A DNA stretch of 64,000 nucleotides from Brucella grignonensis (GTDB taxonomy: Bacteria; Pseudomonadota; Alphaproteobacteria; Rhizobiales; Rhizobiaceae), in NCBI RefSeq assembly GCF_002252505.1, contig NZ_NNRL01000166.1:1-64000 (forward strand), read 5' to 3'. The notes under the pieces are model-generated. The model made no database searches. It worked only from the letters and a program-made list of their open reading frames with translations, and was not told the origin of the DNA. The translations under genes were made by a program, and so were the position numbers. Shown here one piece after another: positions 54,100-63,202 of this stretch (position 1 is the stretch's first letter; each line of letters starts with the position of its first letter).

Positions 54100-55005
54100 A
54101 TGGGCATACGGACCGGACGAAGACGACTTCCAAGTTTGAAGGCCTTAAGGGCTTTTGAAGCCGTGTCGCATTGCAAGAGCTTCACTGCCGCCGCGGAAGA
54201 ACTTGCGGTAAGTCAGGGTGCCGTGAGCCATCAGATAAAGCTTCTTGAACAGTACCTTGGTTGCCAGTTACTGCTTCGCGGCCCGCGAGGTATTTCACTG
54301 ACTGCTGAAGGAGCTCTGCTGATGGAAGTCTGTGCTCGCGCATTCGATGAAATCGGTGCGGTGACGACACTGATCGGCCACGACAACAAGACCAAAATTC
54401 TGCGTGTTCGTGCTGGGCCATTTTTTTCGATGGAAGTGATTGCCAGCCGAATTGCAGGATTTTTAAAGCAAAATCCTGGCATCCAGCTTCATCTGAACAA
54501 TCTCGATATAGATTCCCTTGCCCAAGACCGCGAAGATGCGCAAATCAAATATTGTCTGCACCCACCTGCAGGCGCTTATAGCATCGAATTATTGCGAGAA
54601 AGGCTTGTGCCTGTCTGTAACCCTTCGCTTGTTGGCGAATTGGCGAATCCAGAAGATCTTCTCTTTAATCCGGAAGTTCCCCGCCTACACTATAGGGACG
54701 TCAGTGACTGGAAAAGGTGGTTGTCGCATCACAATTTGGATGAGATAGCCGCAAATTCGAACCTGTTTTTTGATGACCAGCACACATTGTTGGCAGCCGT
54801 ACGGGCGGGACAAGGCATTGGGTTTTCTCATCGACCATTGGTCGAAAACGACGTGCAGCGCGGAAGCCTCAGTATCGTGTCCGAACGATATTTTGAGCCC
54901 AAAGAATCCTATAAGTTTATATGCAGTCACGAAAACATTGCGTCTAATCCGGCATTGCAGCTCTTCCACGACTGGCTCATTAAAGAGGTTTCGACCATCT
55001 GTTAG
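54100..55005 (+). CDS. LysR-family regulator (GcvA-like)
   Basis: 301 residues. RRLPSLKALRAFEAVSHCKSFTAAAEELAVSQGAVSHQIKLLEQYLG (in parts) is the LysR helix-turn-helix of the GcvA branch. The C-terminal co-factor domain follows. It is divergent from the binding-protein gene (175-base gap) and probably activates the amino-acid cluster. Confidence 0.85.
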   Translation: MGIRTGRRRLPSLKALRAFEAVSHCKSFTAAAEELAVSQGAVSHQIKLLEQYLGCQLLLRGPRGISLTAEGALLMEVCARAFDEIGAVTTLIGHDNKTKILRVRAGPFFSMEVIASRIAGFLKQNPGIQLHLNNLDIDSLAQDREDAQIKYCLHPPAGAYSIELLRERLVPVCNPSLVGELANPEDLLFNPEVPRLHYRDVSDWKRWLSHHNLDEIAANSNLFFDDQHTLLAAVRAGQGIGFSHRPLVENDVQRGSLSIVSERYFEPKESYKFICSHENIASNPALQLFHDWLIKEVSTIC

Positions 55006-55225
55006 ATTCAGACAGTCGATATCTGATGAAGCGGGATTTGGGCCGACAATGACCCAATGGCTGTCGTCTCGAACTGCGAAGTGCTTCCTGTACAAGGCTC
55101 TGGTCCATCATCACAGGCTGGAAGGTCTATCGCTATCCGATTTATACCCGGCATCACAAGTCCGAGCTTGCATCTGGTTGATGGCGTCCTGCCGTGGAAT
55201 TGCCCCAACCGGTCATCATTCAAAA

Positions 55226-56062
55226 TTAATCTATGACGGTGAAAGTTTTCCCGTTTAACCGCGTTTCACATTGCTGATCATGTGCGAATTGCGTGATGAC
55301 AGGATGCCTTTTGCAGAGTTCGCGGAGACGTCGCGTGGTATCCTTGTGCACATCATAGCTCGCTGCCACGCCATCAACGATACCGTCGATAAGGGCACGC
55401 TCATTATAGGCTGCATCACCTGCGATCATGACCAAGTGGTCATCCTGCTCGATGACAACAGATTGATGGCCTTCAGTGTGTCCGGGGGTCGGAACGATGC
55501 GCACCCGGCCATCCCTTGTGAGCTTCGTACTGCGGTCAAAGCTCTCCCATGGACCATCCTTGTGTTCAACCCGGGTTGGATTGAAGCCCTTGGGATAATG
55601 CATGTTCAAGAATCCGCTTATCGGGCCAGACCAGGCGAGAGATGCCGCAGCCTCGGGCGCACTTAGAACAAACTCGCTGTTAGGGAAATTTGGAATGCCA
55701 CCCGCATGATCGCCGTGCATGTGGGTCATCACGACCCAGCGCACGTCGGCCGGATCAAAGCCAAGCGCACGCACTTTTGCTCCAGCTTCTTCCTCTGGTC
55801 GTACCCAGCGGCGTTCACAGGTCTGCATGAATGGATGCCACCAAGGTTGATAGTGGTAGTAGTTGGCGTGAGAACTTTCACCTGTATCTACCATGATCAA
55901 GCCCTCTGGATGCTCGATCAGCCAGCAACCAATCGGGAGGAGAGGAGTCCAGTCTTTGTCTTTGAAAACGTCCCACGTGCGGGCTGGGCGCGCAATTTTG
56001 CGCGACACTGCGTGCAAACTCTTGATTTGCACATCACCTGTTTGAATGTAGTGGATGTTCAT
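55226..56062 (-). CDS. Metallo-beta-lactamase-fold lactonase (N-acyl homoserine lactonase family)
   Basis: 278 residues. The zinc motif is VVMTHMHGDHAGGIPNF (HxHxDH), followed by VPTPGHTEGHQSVV and MIAGDAAYN with the bridging Asp, and QFAHDQQC near the end. The length and order fit AttM/AiiB-type lactonases that open gamma-lactones or quorum signals. A divergent TetR gene, 56 bases away, shares a perfect palindrome. The substrate is not proven by sequence. Confidence 0.82.
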   Translation of the reverse strand: MNIHYIQTGDVQIKSLHAVSRKIARPARTWDVFKDKDWTPLLPIGCWLIEHPEGLIMVDTGESSHANYYHYQPWWHPFMQTCERRWVRPEEEAGAKVRALGFDPADVRWVVMTHMHGDHAGGIPNFPNSEFVLSAPEAAASLAWSGPISGFLNMHYPKGFNPTRVEHKDGPWESFDRSTKLTRDGRVRIVPTPGHTEGHQSVVIEQDDHLVMIAGDAAYNERALIDGIVDGVAASYDVHKDTTRRLRELCKRHPVITQFAHDQQCETRLNGKTFTVID

Positions 56063-56076
56063 GATATCGCTCTTAT

Positions 56077-56092
56077 TGCAACATGTGTTGCA
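56077..56092. promoter_or_regulatory. Operator palindrome between lactonase and tetR
   Basis: TGCAACATGTGTTGCA: perfect 7-base arms with a 2-base centre, placed in the 56-base gap of the divergent pair. It is a likely binding site of the TetR protein, controlling both genes. Confidence 0.7.
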
Positions 56093-56118
56093 TTAACGAT
56101 TACAAGTAAAGGGACGCA

Positions 56119-56736
56119 ATGTCAACTCGACCAAAAGTGGCTGAATTTGATCAGGTAAAATCGAGGCGGGGGGGACGCAGTGGCCGCGTACGCGAAGCCG
56201 TGATGGAAGCCGTGAAAAAAGAATTGGAAATCAAGGGCTACAATGGAATTTCACACCGGGGAGTCGCGGCTGCCGCCGGAGTCGATCATGTAACGGTTTA
56301 TCGTCGATGGCCGACACGCGCCCGTCTTGTGGTCGATATGGTGCTTGATGTTGCCGACGGTTTCGTTCCAGTACCGGACACCGGCACCCTCGGCGGCGAT
56401 TTGCAGGCTTATATGGCACGTATCATCGCAATGCTGGCTGATCCTGCGGTAATGCCTTTACTGCAGGCACTCTTTGCTGCATCGATGGAGGGCGATCAGG
56501 ATATCCGATCCAGCCTGTCTGAAATATGGAATGAGCGCTTTACCAACGCTTACATCATGATCGACCGTGCGATAGAGCGGCAAGAGGTAAATCCTACCAT
56601 AGAGCGGGAACGAGTTCTTGAAGCAATAGTCTCACCCATTTGGTTCCGAACCTTTGTACGCAGGGCGCCACTGGATGAGGCGTTCACCGGTCTCGTTATA
56701 CGCGATGTCATGTCAATCGTGCATCGTGCATCGTGA
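56119..56736 (+). CDS. TetR/AcrR-family regulator
   Basis: 205 residues. The helix-turn-helix is seen in VREAVMEAVKKELEIKGYNGISHRGVAAAAGVDHVTVYRRWPTRARLV (in parts). The C-terminal domain is of the TetR_C_11 type (MLADPAVMPLLQALFAASMEGDQDI). It is divergent from the lactonase gene and probably represses it until a lactone or similar signal is present. The last bases contain a short CATCGTG-type direct repeat. Confidence 0.85.
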   Translation: MSTRPKVAEFDQVKSRRGGRSGRVREAVMEAVKKELEIKGYNGISHRGVAAAAGVDHVTVYRRWPTRARLVVDMVLDVADGFVPVPDTGTLGGDLQAYMARIIAMLADPAVMPLLQALFAASMEGDQDIRSSLSEIWNERFTNAYIMIDRAIERQEVNPTIERERVLEAIVSPIWFRTFVRRAPLDEAFTGLVIRDVMSIVHRAS

Positions 56737-56756
56737 ATCGTGAATGAGAGTTTCGG

Positions 56757-57558
56757 TCACGATGACCGCGTCTGGACGGACCATTGATCTATCATTGTGC
56801 CAGCCATTCGTTCGGCAATCATGATTGTCGGAATATTGGTGTTCGCAAACGGAATTGACGGCATAAGTGAGGCGTCACACATAAGAAGTTCTTCTATGCA
56901 ATGAACTTTCCCAGCTGAATCTGTTACGATCATCGGGTCGCTAATAGCACCCATTAGGTATGTACCCGAAGGATGCCAGGTCCCTCCGACACGTTTACGC
57001 ACAAATTCGGTCAGAGATGCATCATCCGTGAGCAATGAGCCAATGCCCACGGATGATGTGATGAGTGTGCTTATAACTGTTCCGCGTATTGGGCCAGCCA
57101 CATCAAGCACGGTGGCCAAGCCGCACTTTGCAGCGCGTTCCATAAGCCGGGGACAGCAACACGTGCGACAAGCGGTGTGTAACTTGGTGGAAAGACAGTG
57201 CCAGCAAAGTGGTGCATGTTTGGGTCAAAAAGAACTCTACATCGTCTTGCACTGCATTTTTCAATCCTTGGAGATCGCGCTCATCGCTCAACATACGAAA
57301 GTCGATGAGAGGCTCGTGAGCCTCATCGGCGGATGAGAGCTTCAAAACGCCTCGTGAATAGGATTTATTGACCCAGAAGAAGAGGCTGCCGACACGGTGG
57401 CCCACGGAATGCCAGCCCGAGCGTGCAAGAATTGCTGCATGCATGTCTTCTTGAGGCGCGCCATCCAACCCTGACGAGTAACGCCAGATAGTCTGCTCGT
57501 GGTGTTGGTGGGCATCTTTATTCCGGGCTACCGGCAGCAGATAGGCGGCAACGGCAAT
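56757..57558 (-). pseudogene. GMC oxidoreductase, C-terminal fragment with frameshift
   Basis: One frame (57143 down to 56757) has FVRKRVGGTWHPSGTYLMG, with the active-site His, and DASLMPSIPFANTNIPTIMIAERMAG, the conserved C-terminus of glucose-methanol-choline oxidoreductases. The part before it is in another frame (QTIWRYSSGLD, LKLSSADEAHEPLIDFRMLSDERDL). The frames meet near 57140. The FAD-binding N-terminal half is missing, and the sequence runs into an ABC permease fragment of the opposite strand near 57560. Confidence 0.75.
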
Positions 57559-57774
57559 GTTTGGCAGCTCGTCTTGAAGGAATCTACGCTGATTTCCGTC
57601 GTTAGACTGGTAGAACTGATGCGTCAGGTCCAAATCGGAGCTGGATCAACCTGTAAGCCATTCACATTCTTTCTGACTGCCGGGCTGCTTTATCTCGTCA
57701 TCACATTCGCATCGGGCCTGCTGTTCAAGAAGGTCGAAAAGCACGCCATATGCGGTATCCGGAGGGTGATATGA
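57559..57774 (+). pseudogene. Amino-acid ABC transporter permease, C-terminal fragment
   Basis: WQLVLKESTLISVVRLVELM, GAGSTCKPFTFFLTAGLLYLVITF (in parts) and KKVEKHAICGIRRVI match the last two helices and tail of His/Gln/opine-type permeases. Everything before the EAA-like loop is gone. It joins the GMC remnant head to head, so a deletion or rearrangement made this junction. An IS6 derivative begins 4 bases after the stop codon. Confidence 0.7.
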
Positions 57775-57777
57775 GCA

Positions 57778-58196
57778 GGTTCTGTTGCAAATTTTTCATC
57801 AATGAATGAGCTGATAAGATCTTGGCTTTTAAAGAGCTGAGTATTTTTGATGTTTAAAGACCACCATTTCGATAAATCTGTCATTCTCTTATGCGTTCGA
57901 TGGTATCCGGCTTACAATCTGAGCCTACGCAATCTGGCTGGCTTGCAGGCTGTGAACACAATCCTGAAATTCAATGGTATAGGCGACCTGATTGAAATCA
58001 GGCAGATCAAATATCTCAATAACATCCTTGAACAAGATCACCACTTTATCAAACGGATCATCAAGCCAATTATGGCTTTCAACGCATTCCTCTCTGCCTC
58101 AGTCACTCGTTAATTAAGATTTCTGCGGAACTCGCGGTATGAGTGCGTCAGCAGTTAAGGCAGCTTGTATGTCATTGAAAATTTTGTGATGCAGCC
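57778..58196 (+). mobile_element. Miniature IS6-family derivative with large internal deletion, 419 bp
   Basis: Both terminal repeats are present (GGTTCTGTTGCAAATTTTTC at 57778; GGCTGCATCACAAAATTTTC inward from 58196). The frame at 57847-58113 fuses the transposase N-terminus (FDKSVILLCVRWY, YNLSLRNL) directly to NLAGLQAVNTILKF and NNILEQDHHFIKR. The first two catalytic Asp residues are lost in the deletion. It could still be moved by a related transposase in trans. Confidence 0.75.
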
Positions 58197-58202
58197 GAAC
58201 TA

Positions 58203-58233
58203 AGACCCCTCCCGCAAGATGTGGGAGGGGTCT
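58203..58233 (-). terminator. Terminator of the ampH operon
   Basis: A perfect 11-bp GC-rich stem (AGACCCCTCCC/GGGAGGGGTCT) with a 9-base loop, 13 bases after the serine-hydrolase stop codon on the minus strand. Confidence 0.7.
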
Positions 58234-58245
58234 ATGAACAAACTT

Positions 58246-59844
58246 TCAATTGCCGGTCACGGATTGTTGGGCTTTTTCCCAGAGGCCAAAGCCGCTTGCA
58301 TTGTAGACGTCGATATTGAAGCCTTGCACCTGCCTTTGATCAACTTTGAAAGTGATGGATGCCAGAGAGCCAACGAGCTCTGCTTCACCGATTGGCACGA
58401 ATGCGAACGTATCACCATCCCAGTGTCGTAATGGGAACTGCAACTCCTTCGGTCCCAGCACAAGCGTCAGCGTTCCATTGATCTCCTTGATTTCGGCCTT
58501 GCCGTAATAGGCATTGTCGAAGCTGCCGGTGTACTCATGCAAGGCTTTGGCTGGCTCTGGTTTGGCGGGCCTTTCCTTGAACGACAGGTCGCCCTGCGGT
58601 TCGAAGAAGCCTTTCATCGCGCCATTATAGGCTGCAAACCAGTCACGTGTTGATTTGCCGTAAAGGGCCGTGTCGGTGAACTCAGCAACGACGGATTCCG
58701 CTGCGCCGACCGGAGCGCCATTCGTCAGGACGATAATGCCGATATTGGCCGACGGCACGATCTTGAATGCCGTACCTGCGCCGAGCAGGAACGCGCCGGA
58801 ATGGCCCATGGACGGGCGGCCACCGAGTTCCGTACCGACGTTGAAGCCATAGCCATAAAAGCCGGACCGCGCCGTGGTATCATGCGCGCGCGCGCTGAAG
58901 GATTGCGGCGAAAGGGCCGGTACGAGCGCTTCCGCAGCTATCATTTTCTTGCCCTTGTATTCACCATTGGCGAGCAGCAATTTAAGCCATTCCGCGAGAT
59001 CGATGACGTTGGACGAAACACCGCCCGCCGGGGCCTGTTCGTCCGCATCGCGCTGTCCGAGCGGCTTGAAAGCACCATTCTGATAAGCATGCAGTGCAGC
59101 TCGATTGTCATGGGCTGTAAAATCGGCATAGCGATAGCTGGTCGATTTCATGCCCAGCGGTTTGAGAAGCTGTTCGTCGGCCAGCTTGTCCCAAGGTTCA
59201 TGCGCTGCAGTCGCAACTGCCTCTGCGCCGATCGTCGTGCTGAAGTTTGCATAATGATAGGAGATGCGGAACGGATCGAGCGGCAATTGCTGTAAATGCG
59301 CGATGACGTCATTGCGTTTGTAGCCGAGGTCCTCGAGATCATCACCTGCCGTGCCCGGTAAACCGCTACGATGCGCGAAAAAATCTCCGATTGTGCCATA
59401 TTCCGACACATAAGCATTGCTCAGTTTGAAACCGGGCAGGTGTTTTGTAACCGGATCGTCCCACGCAACCGTACCCTTCGTTACCTCGATGGAAGCAATC
59501 GTCGCAGAAATCGACTTTGAAATCGAAGCGATCTGGAACACTGTTTCAGCATTCACAGCGGCGTCCTTGCCGATCTCCCTCTTGCCGAAACCCTCAGCAA
59601 AAACGGTCTTGCCGTTGCTGACCACAGCAACCGCCATGCCGGGAACGTGGCTGCGCTTCATGATATCGGCGATGATCTGCGGCAGGGCCTTGAGTGCCTT
59701 TTCGGTGCTTCCGTTTGGAATCTGAACCGCATCGGCGGCCGGATTGAGCTGGCTCTGAATGAAAACGGTCTGCGCTGTGGCACCTGCCGACCAGCCGAGT
59801 GCGAACAGACAGGTAAGGACGATGGAAGGAGTTCTGGTTCTCAT
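58246..59844 (-). CDS. Exported serine hydrolase (beta-lactamase/PBP-like) with C-terminal DUF3471-type domain
   Basis: 532 residues from the ATG at 59844. A GTG at 59886 would put 14 residues before the signal peptide, which ends at GATAQ. The class C-like catalytic domain has SISKSIS (SxxK) near residue 115, YHYANFS (YxN) and HSGAFLLG (KTG equivalent). About 100 residues after PEPAKALHEYTGSFDNAYYG form a lipocalin-like C-terminal domain. It starts 7 bases after the outer-membrane barrel gene. Activity on peptidoglycan stems or D-amino-acid peptides is likely, drug resistance less so. Confidence 0.8.
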   Translation of the reverse strand: MRTRTPSIVLTCLFALGWSAGATAQTVFIQSQLNPAADAVQIPNGSTEKALKALPQIIADIMKRSHVPGMAVAVVSNGKTVFAEGFGKREIGKDAAVNAETVFQIASISKSISATIASIEVTKGTVAWDDPVTKHLPGFKLSNAYVSEYGTIGDFFAHRSGLPGTAGDDLEDLGYKRNDVIAHLQQLPLDPFRISYHYANFSTTIGAEAVATAAHEPWDKLADEQLLKPLGMKSTSYRYADFTAHDNRAALHAYQNGAFKPLGQRDADEQAPAGGVSSNVIDLAEWLKLLLANGEYKGKKMIAAEALVPALSPQSFSARAHDTTARSGFYGYGFNVGTELGGRPSMGHSGAFLLGAGTAFKIVPSANIGIIVLTNGAPVGAAESVVAEFTDTALYGKSTRDWFAAYNGAMKGFFEPQGDLSFKERPAKPEPAKALHEYTGSFDNAYYGKAEIKEINGTLTLVLGPKELQFPLRHWDGDTFAFVPIGEAELVGSLASITFKVDQRQVQGFNIDVYNASGFGLWEKAQQSVTGN

Positions 59845-59851
59845 GACTGTC

Positions 59852-61090
59852 TTAAAACCCCGTTTGATAAGCGATACGGAAAACACCCTGATTAATGTTT
59901 AATGTCTGGTCCCGTTGATGGACAAGTCCTGTTTGCAGAATGATACCGATGGGTGTGACATAGGTGGCGGTACCTGCCACGCCCCAATCCCAGTCAGACT
60001 GAAGACCGTATTGTGCCAGCTTTTCATCGTCGCCTGACAATTTGCGTATCGCGGTTGTCGTGTTGAACTGCCACCGGTCGTAGGAAAGCGACACGGATGT
60101 CACGCCATTGCCGTTGGAAACGGGTATGCCACGAAAGGCGCTGGAAAAGGTGGCTTCGTTGAACCAGCTGAGGTTCCATTTGTCGGTCAGTGCCGTGTCA
60201 TAACGCAGTCTGGCAGAAATTGTGTCGGCGCTTTTACCATAACCGGGCTCCGCCTCCAGCCTCCCTATATCCACGCCGCCGGATATATTCTTCAAACCCG
60301 GAACATTGCGGAAGTCATAGGATAGGATGAAAGAGTTCAGGTCGTTGCTGAAGGCGGGTTGCTGCCCCCTGGTGGGCGAGATAAAACCGTCATCGAAGCT
60401 GAGCCGACGGCTGAGTGCCGTATCATCGCGCTTGAATACCAGTCCGGCAAAGGAGTGAGCTCCCATATTTTCGGTGTTGAACGTATAGCGACCACCAAAA
60501 CCGACGGAGCCGTTATACTGAAAATCGTCGGTAAAACCATTGTAAAGCCCGTCGATAACATGCCAGCCATCACCGAAACCGAGATCCAGCTTGCCGCCAT
60601 AGAGTGCAAAATTGTCGTTGGTGTAGGAGGCGAACAGGTTTTTCAGATTGAAGCCGAGATCGGAAAAAGCGTTGTCCTCTGTCGCTTCAACCGAGGAATC
60701 AAACGTTACTTTCGACAGAACCGCAAATTGCCGGGAAAATTGCCAGACAAATGCGGCTTCTACCGTCGGCTGCACGCTGTTCCAGTGTGAACGCGGAATC
60801 TGACCGTTGCTATCCTTGATACCGAAATAGCCGGTATAGCCAGTCATGAACAATAGCTGACCGTTCAGTCTTGGATAATCTTCCGCAATATCCGCATCGC
60901 CCAGTTTGCTGTACGGCGTCAGGAATATTTCGGTTTTGAAAATGTCGCGCTTTTCTTGCGCGAATGCGCCCGGCACGCCGGACGCAAGAAGGAGCGTGAC
61001 ACCCAGCAGGGTGTTGCAATTCAGGAGGTGGGAGGTGGGTTTCCACAGCCTGACAATTGATTGTAACGATAGGGGCGCGAACGGCTGCAT
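59852..61090 (-). CDS. Outer-membrane beta-barrel protein, porin-like
   Basis: 412 residues. A long N-terminal region with a hydrophobic signal ends at GAFA-QEK. The body alternates aromatic and polar residues over many strands (YTGYFGI, FALYGGKLDLGFGDGWHVI, WNLSWFNEATFSS) and the last residue is Phe (AYQTGF), as needed for BAM assembly. It lies between ampH (2-base gap) and a second serine hydrolase, so it may pass peptides or muropeptides to these periplasmic enzymes. No named family is recognised with certainty. Confidence 0.7.
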   Translation of the reverse strand: MQPFAPLSLQSIVRLWKPTSHLLNCNTLLGVTLLLASGVPGAFAQEKRDIFKTEIFLTPYSKLGDADIAEDYPRLNGQLLFMTGYTGYFGIKDSNGQIPRSHWNSVQPTVEAAFVWQFSRQFAVLSKVTFDSSVEATEDNAFSDLGFNLKNLFASYTNDNFALYGGKLDLGFGDGWHVIDGLYNGFTDDFQYNGSVGFGGRYTFNTENMGAHSFAGLVFKRDDTALSRRLSFDDGFISPTRGQQPAFSNDLNSFILSYDFRNVPGLKNISGGVDIGRLEAEPGYGKSADTISARLRYDTALTDKWNLSWFNEATFSSAFRGIPVSNGNGVTSVSLSYDRWQFNTTTAIRKLSGDDEKLAQYGLQSDWDWGVAGTATYVTPIGIILQTGLVHQRDQTLNINQGVFRIAYQTGF

Positions 61091-61092
61091 GA

Positions 61093-62241
61093 TTAACGGG
61101 CCAGTTCGGCTGCCAGTTCGCGTACCTGAGAATGGATATTTTCGAACATGCCGAAGTTCACCCGGCTGGCGACGACGAAAATGCCGAGCTTGCGATTGGG
61201 CGATAGAACCACGTAACTCATGAAACCACCGAGACCGCCACTTTTACCCAGCAGAAGCGGCGTTTCATTGCGGGGCAGGGTGACAACCCAGCCAAGTCCC
61301 ATACCATCGCCTGCCGTCACTTCGGTTCCCACGACATGGTTCAGGCCGTCATAAGGCAGCCAAAGTGTGTGATCGAGCAGTGCATCTTCCCGAAGCTGGC
61401 TCGCGCCGTCGAGATGCCAGCGCATCCAGCGGGTCATGTCTTCCGCCGTCGTGTAAATACCCGCGCTGGCATACATAATGTCTGGCACAGGGCTGTTCGA
61501 ATCCGGCTTGTCGAAAGGGTCCAGTCCGGTCATCAGCCGCTTTTTCTGGTCTTCGTTCAACACATTGGTTGTGTCGGTGAGGCTGGCTGGTTTCAACACT
61601 TCATTGGCGAGAACCGTGGAATAATCGGCACCGCCAGCTTTGGCCAGAGCATCGCCCAGAAGGCCGTAGCCGAGATTGGAATAAATCGTGGTGGTGCCGG
61701 GCACATAGGCGGGCTGATTACTGCCAATCCATTTCCAGTAATAATCGCGATCGAAGGCGGCAAACGGGTTGTCGGTGATTTTCGTATCAGGATTGGGCAA
61801 TTCGCGCGGCAGGCCCGCCGAATGCGTGGCCAGATCGAGCAGAGTAATGGGACGGCCGTTGATCTCGACTTTCGCCCCTTCCGGCGCATATTTCGCCAGT
61901 GGATCCGTGAGCTTGAGGCTACCCTTCGCGGCAAGCGCGGCAAGCACGTCGCCCGCAAAAACCTTGGAAACGGACGCGATCCGAAAAACGGAATGCTCAT
62001 CCGGCTCGACATTGCTCCCGGGAGCCGTCTGCCCATAGGCTTGAATGACACTGTTATCGCCCTGCACGACGGCAATGATCAGCCCCGGCGCTCCGGAGTT
62101 CAAGAAAAGCTGCATGCCTGCCATGGATACGGCATCCTTCAAGGCAAGGTCTTCCGCTTTTGTCTGGTTGTTATTGGCGAGGAGAATGCTGGAAGCGACC
62201 AGCGAGATAGCAGTAAAATGCGCTAGCATCCGAGACGACAT
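61093..62241 (-). CDS. ampH: AmpH-like D-alanyl-D-alanine carboxypeptidase/endopeptidase
   Basis: 382 residues from the ATG at 62241 (GAAGGGA site). A signal peptide is followed by QAYGQTAPGSNVEPDEHSVFRIASVSKVFAGDVLAAL (in parts), with SVSK as SxxK. YSNLGYGLLGDALAKAGG has the YxN motif, and GKSGGLGGFMSYVV is the KTG-like box. LGWVVTLPRNETPLLLGKSGG closely follows E. coli AmpH. It trims peptidoglycan and, in E. coli, helps microcin or peptide uptake. First gene of a three-gene unit. Confidence 0.85.
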   Translation of the reverse strand: MSSRMLAHFTAISLVASSILLANNNQTKAEDLALKDAVSMAGMQLFLNSGAPGLIIAVVQGDNSVIQAYGQTAPGSNVEPDEHSVFRIASVSKVFAGDVLAALAAKGSLKLTDPLAKYAPEGAKVEINGRPITLLDLATHSAGLPRELPNPDTKITDNPFAAFDRDYYWKWIGSNQPAYVPGTTTIYSNLGYGLLGDALAKAGGADYSTVLANEVLKPASLTDTTNVLNEDQKKRLMTGLDPFDKPDSNSPVPDIMYASAGIYTTAEDMTRWMRWHLDGASQLREDALLDHTLWLPYDGLNHVVGTEVTAGDGMGLGWVVTLPRNETPLLLGKSGGLGGFMSYVVLSPNRKLGIFVVASRVNFGMFENIHSQVRELAAELAR

Positions 62242-62413
62242 ACAAGATCCCTTCAAAGAACTGTTGGGAGGACGTTCCAATACAAGCACCATCTAAGAAA
62301 CTGCAGGAATAACAATAATCCAAGGACGAAACGACGTGCCGGTCTGACGAATGACATGTCGTCAGAAGCGTAACGGTCCCATTAACCTACACGGGAGCCG
62401 GCACCTCAAAGCT

Positions 62414-63202
62414 TCATATTCCACCGTACCAGTCATAGCCATAGTCCTCCCAATATCCGCCCCTTCCACCCTGAATGCTCGCAAAGCTTGAGACAAGCTC
62501 AATCGATTTGATGTATTTACTCATCTTGTAACCGAGCTGTCTCTCGACGCGTAGGCGAAGTGGAGCGCCATTTTCTACCGGCAGGGCACGACCGTTGAGA
62601 CCATAGGCTAAAATGGTTTGAGGATGGCGAGCTTCAACAAGGTCTATGCTACCGTAAAAAGATGCAGGCCCCTTTGCACTGTCGGTCTTGTCAAAACAAT
62701 GGAAGACGATAAAGCGTGCGGATGGCGCGGGACGCACCGTATCCAGAATCTGGCTCAAGGGGACACCAGTCCATTTGGCGATTGTACTCCAGCCTTCCAC
62801 GCAGTCGTGGCGGGTGATCTGGGTGCGCCCTGGCATGTTACGCAGTTGCGCCAGAGAAAAACTTGCTGGCTTTTCCACGAGACCTGTCACCTGTAAGGCA
62901 TAGTTTGAGAAATCGGCAGCGCGAAGCGCTTCATATTCCTCTGTAGCAGGATTGGTTTCACCGTTCGGTTTTTGACCCTGACGCAGTTCGCTTTCACTGT
63001 ACTCTCTTGCAAGAGCGTTAGGTCTCTGCAACTGCCGTTGAACGAGATAGGTCAGATCGTTCGCCTTTTCGAGGACGTGCCGCGTAGCGTTTTCATTATC
63101 GCCGACAAAATCGAAAGCATCACAACCGCTCAAGACAATGGAAGAGGCTGCGGCTCCTGAAAAAGTAAGGAACTGTCGTCTGGAAATGTTCAGCTTGCTC
63201 AT
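62414..63202 (-). CDS. Molybdopterin-dependent oxidoreductase (sulfite oxidase/MsrP-like), Tat-exported
   Basis: 262 residues from the ATG at 63202, which overlaps the cytochrome gene stop. A twin-arginine signal SRRQFLTFSG is followed by SGCDAF, so a lipoprotein is possible. The molybdenum-ligand Cys is in TRHDCVEGWSTIAKWTGVPL, and later VFHCFD, LAYGLNGRALPVENGAPLRLRVERQLGYKMSKYIKSIEL (in parts) fit the family. The C-terminus is an unusual Gly/Tyr/Trp-rich tail (GGRGGYWEDYGYDWYGG). The cytochrome b partner is encoded just upstream. Confidence 0.88.
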   Translation of the reverse strand: MSKLNISRRQFLTFSGAAASSIVLSGCDAFDFVGDNENATRHVLEKANDLTYLVQRQLQRPNALAREYSESELRQGQKPNGETNPATEEYEALRAADFSNYALQVTGLVEKPASFSLAQLRNMPGRTQITRHDCVEGWSTIAKWTGVPLSQILDTVRPAPSARFIVFHCFDKTDSAKGPASFYGSIDLVEARHPQTILAYGLNGRALPVENGAPLRLRVERQLGYKMSKYIKSIELVSSFASIQGGRGGYWEDYGYDWYGGI

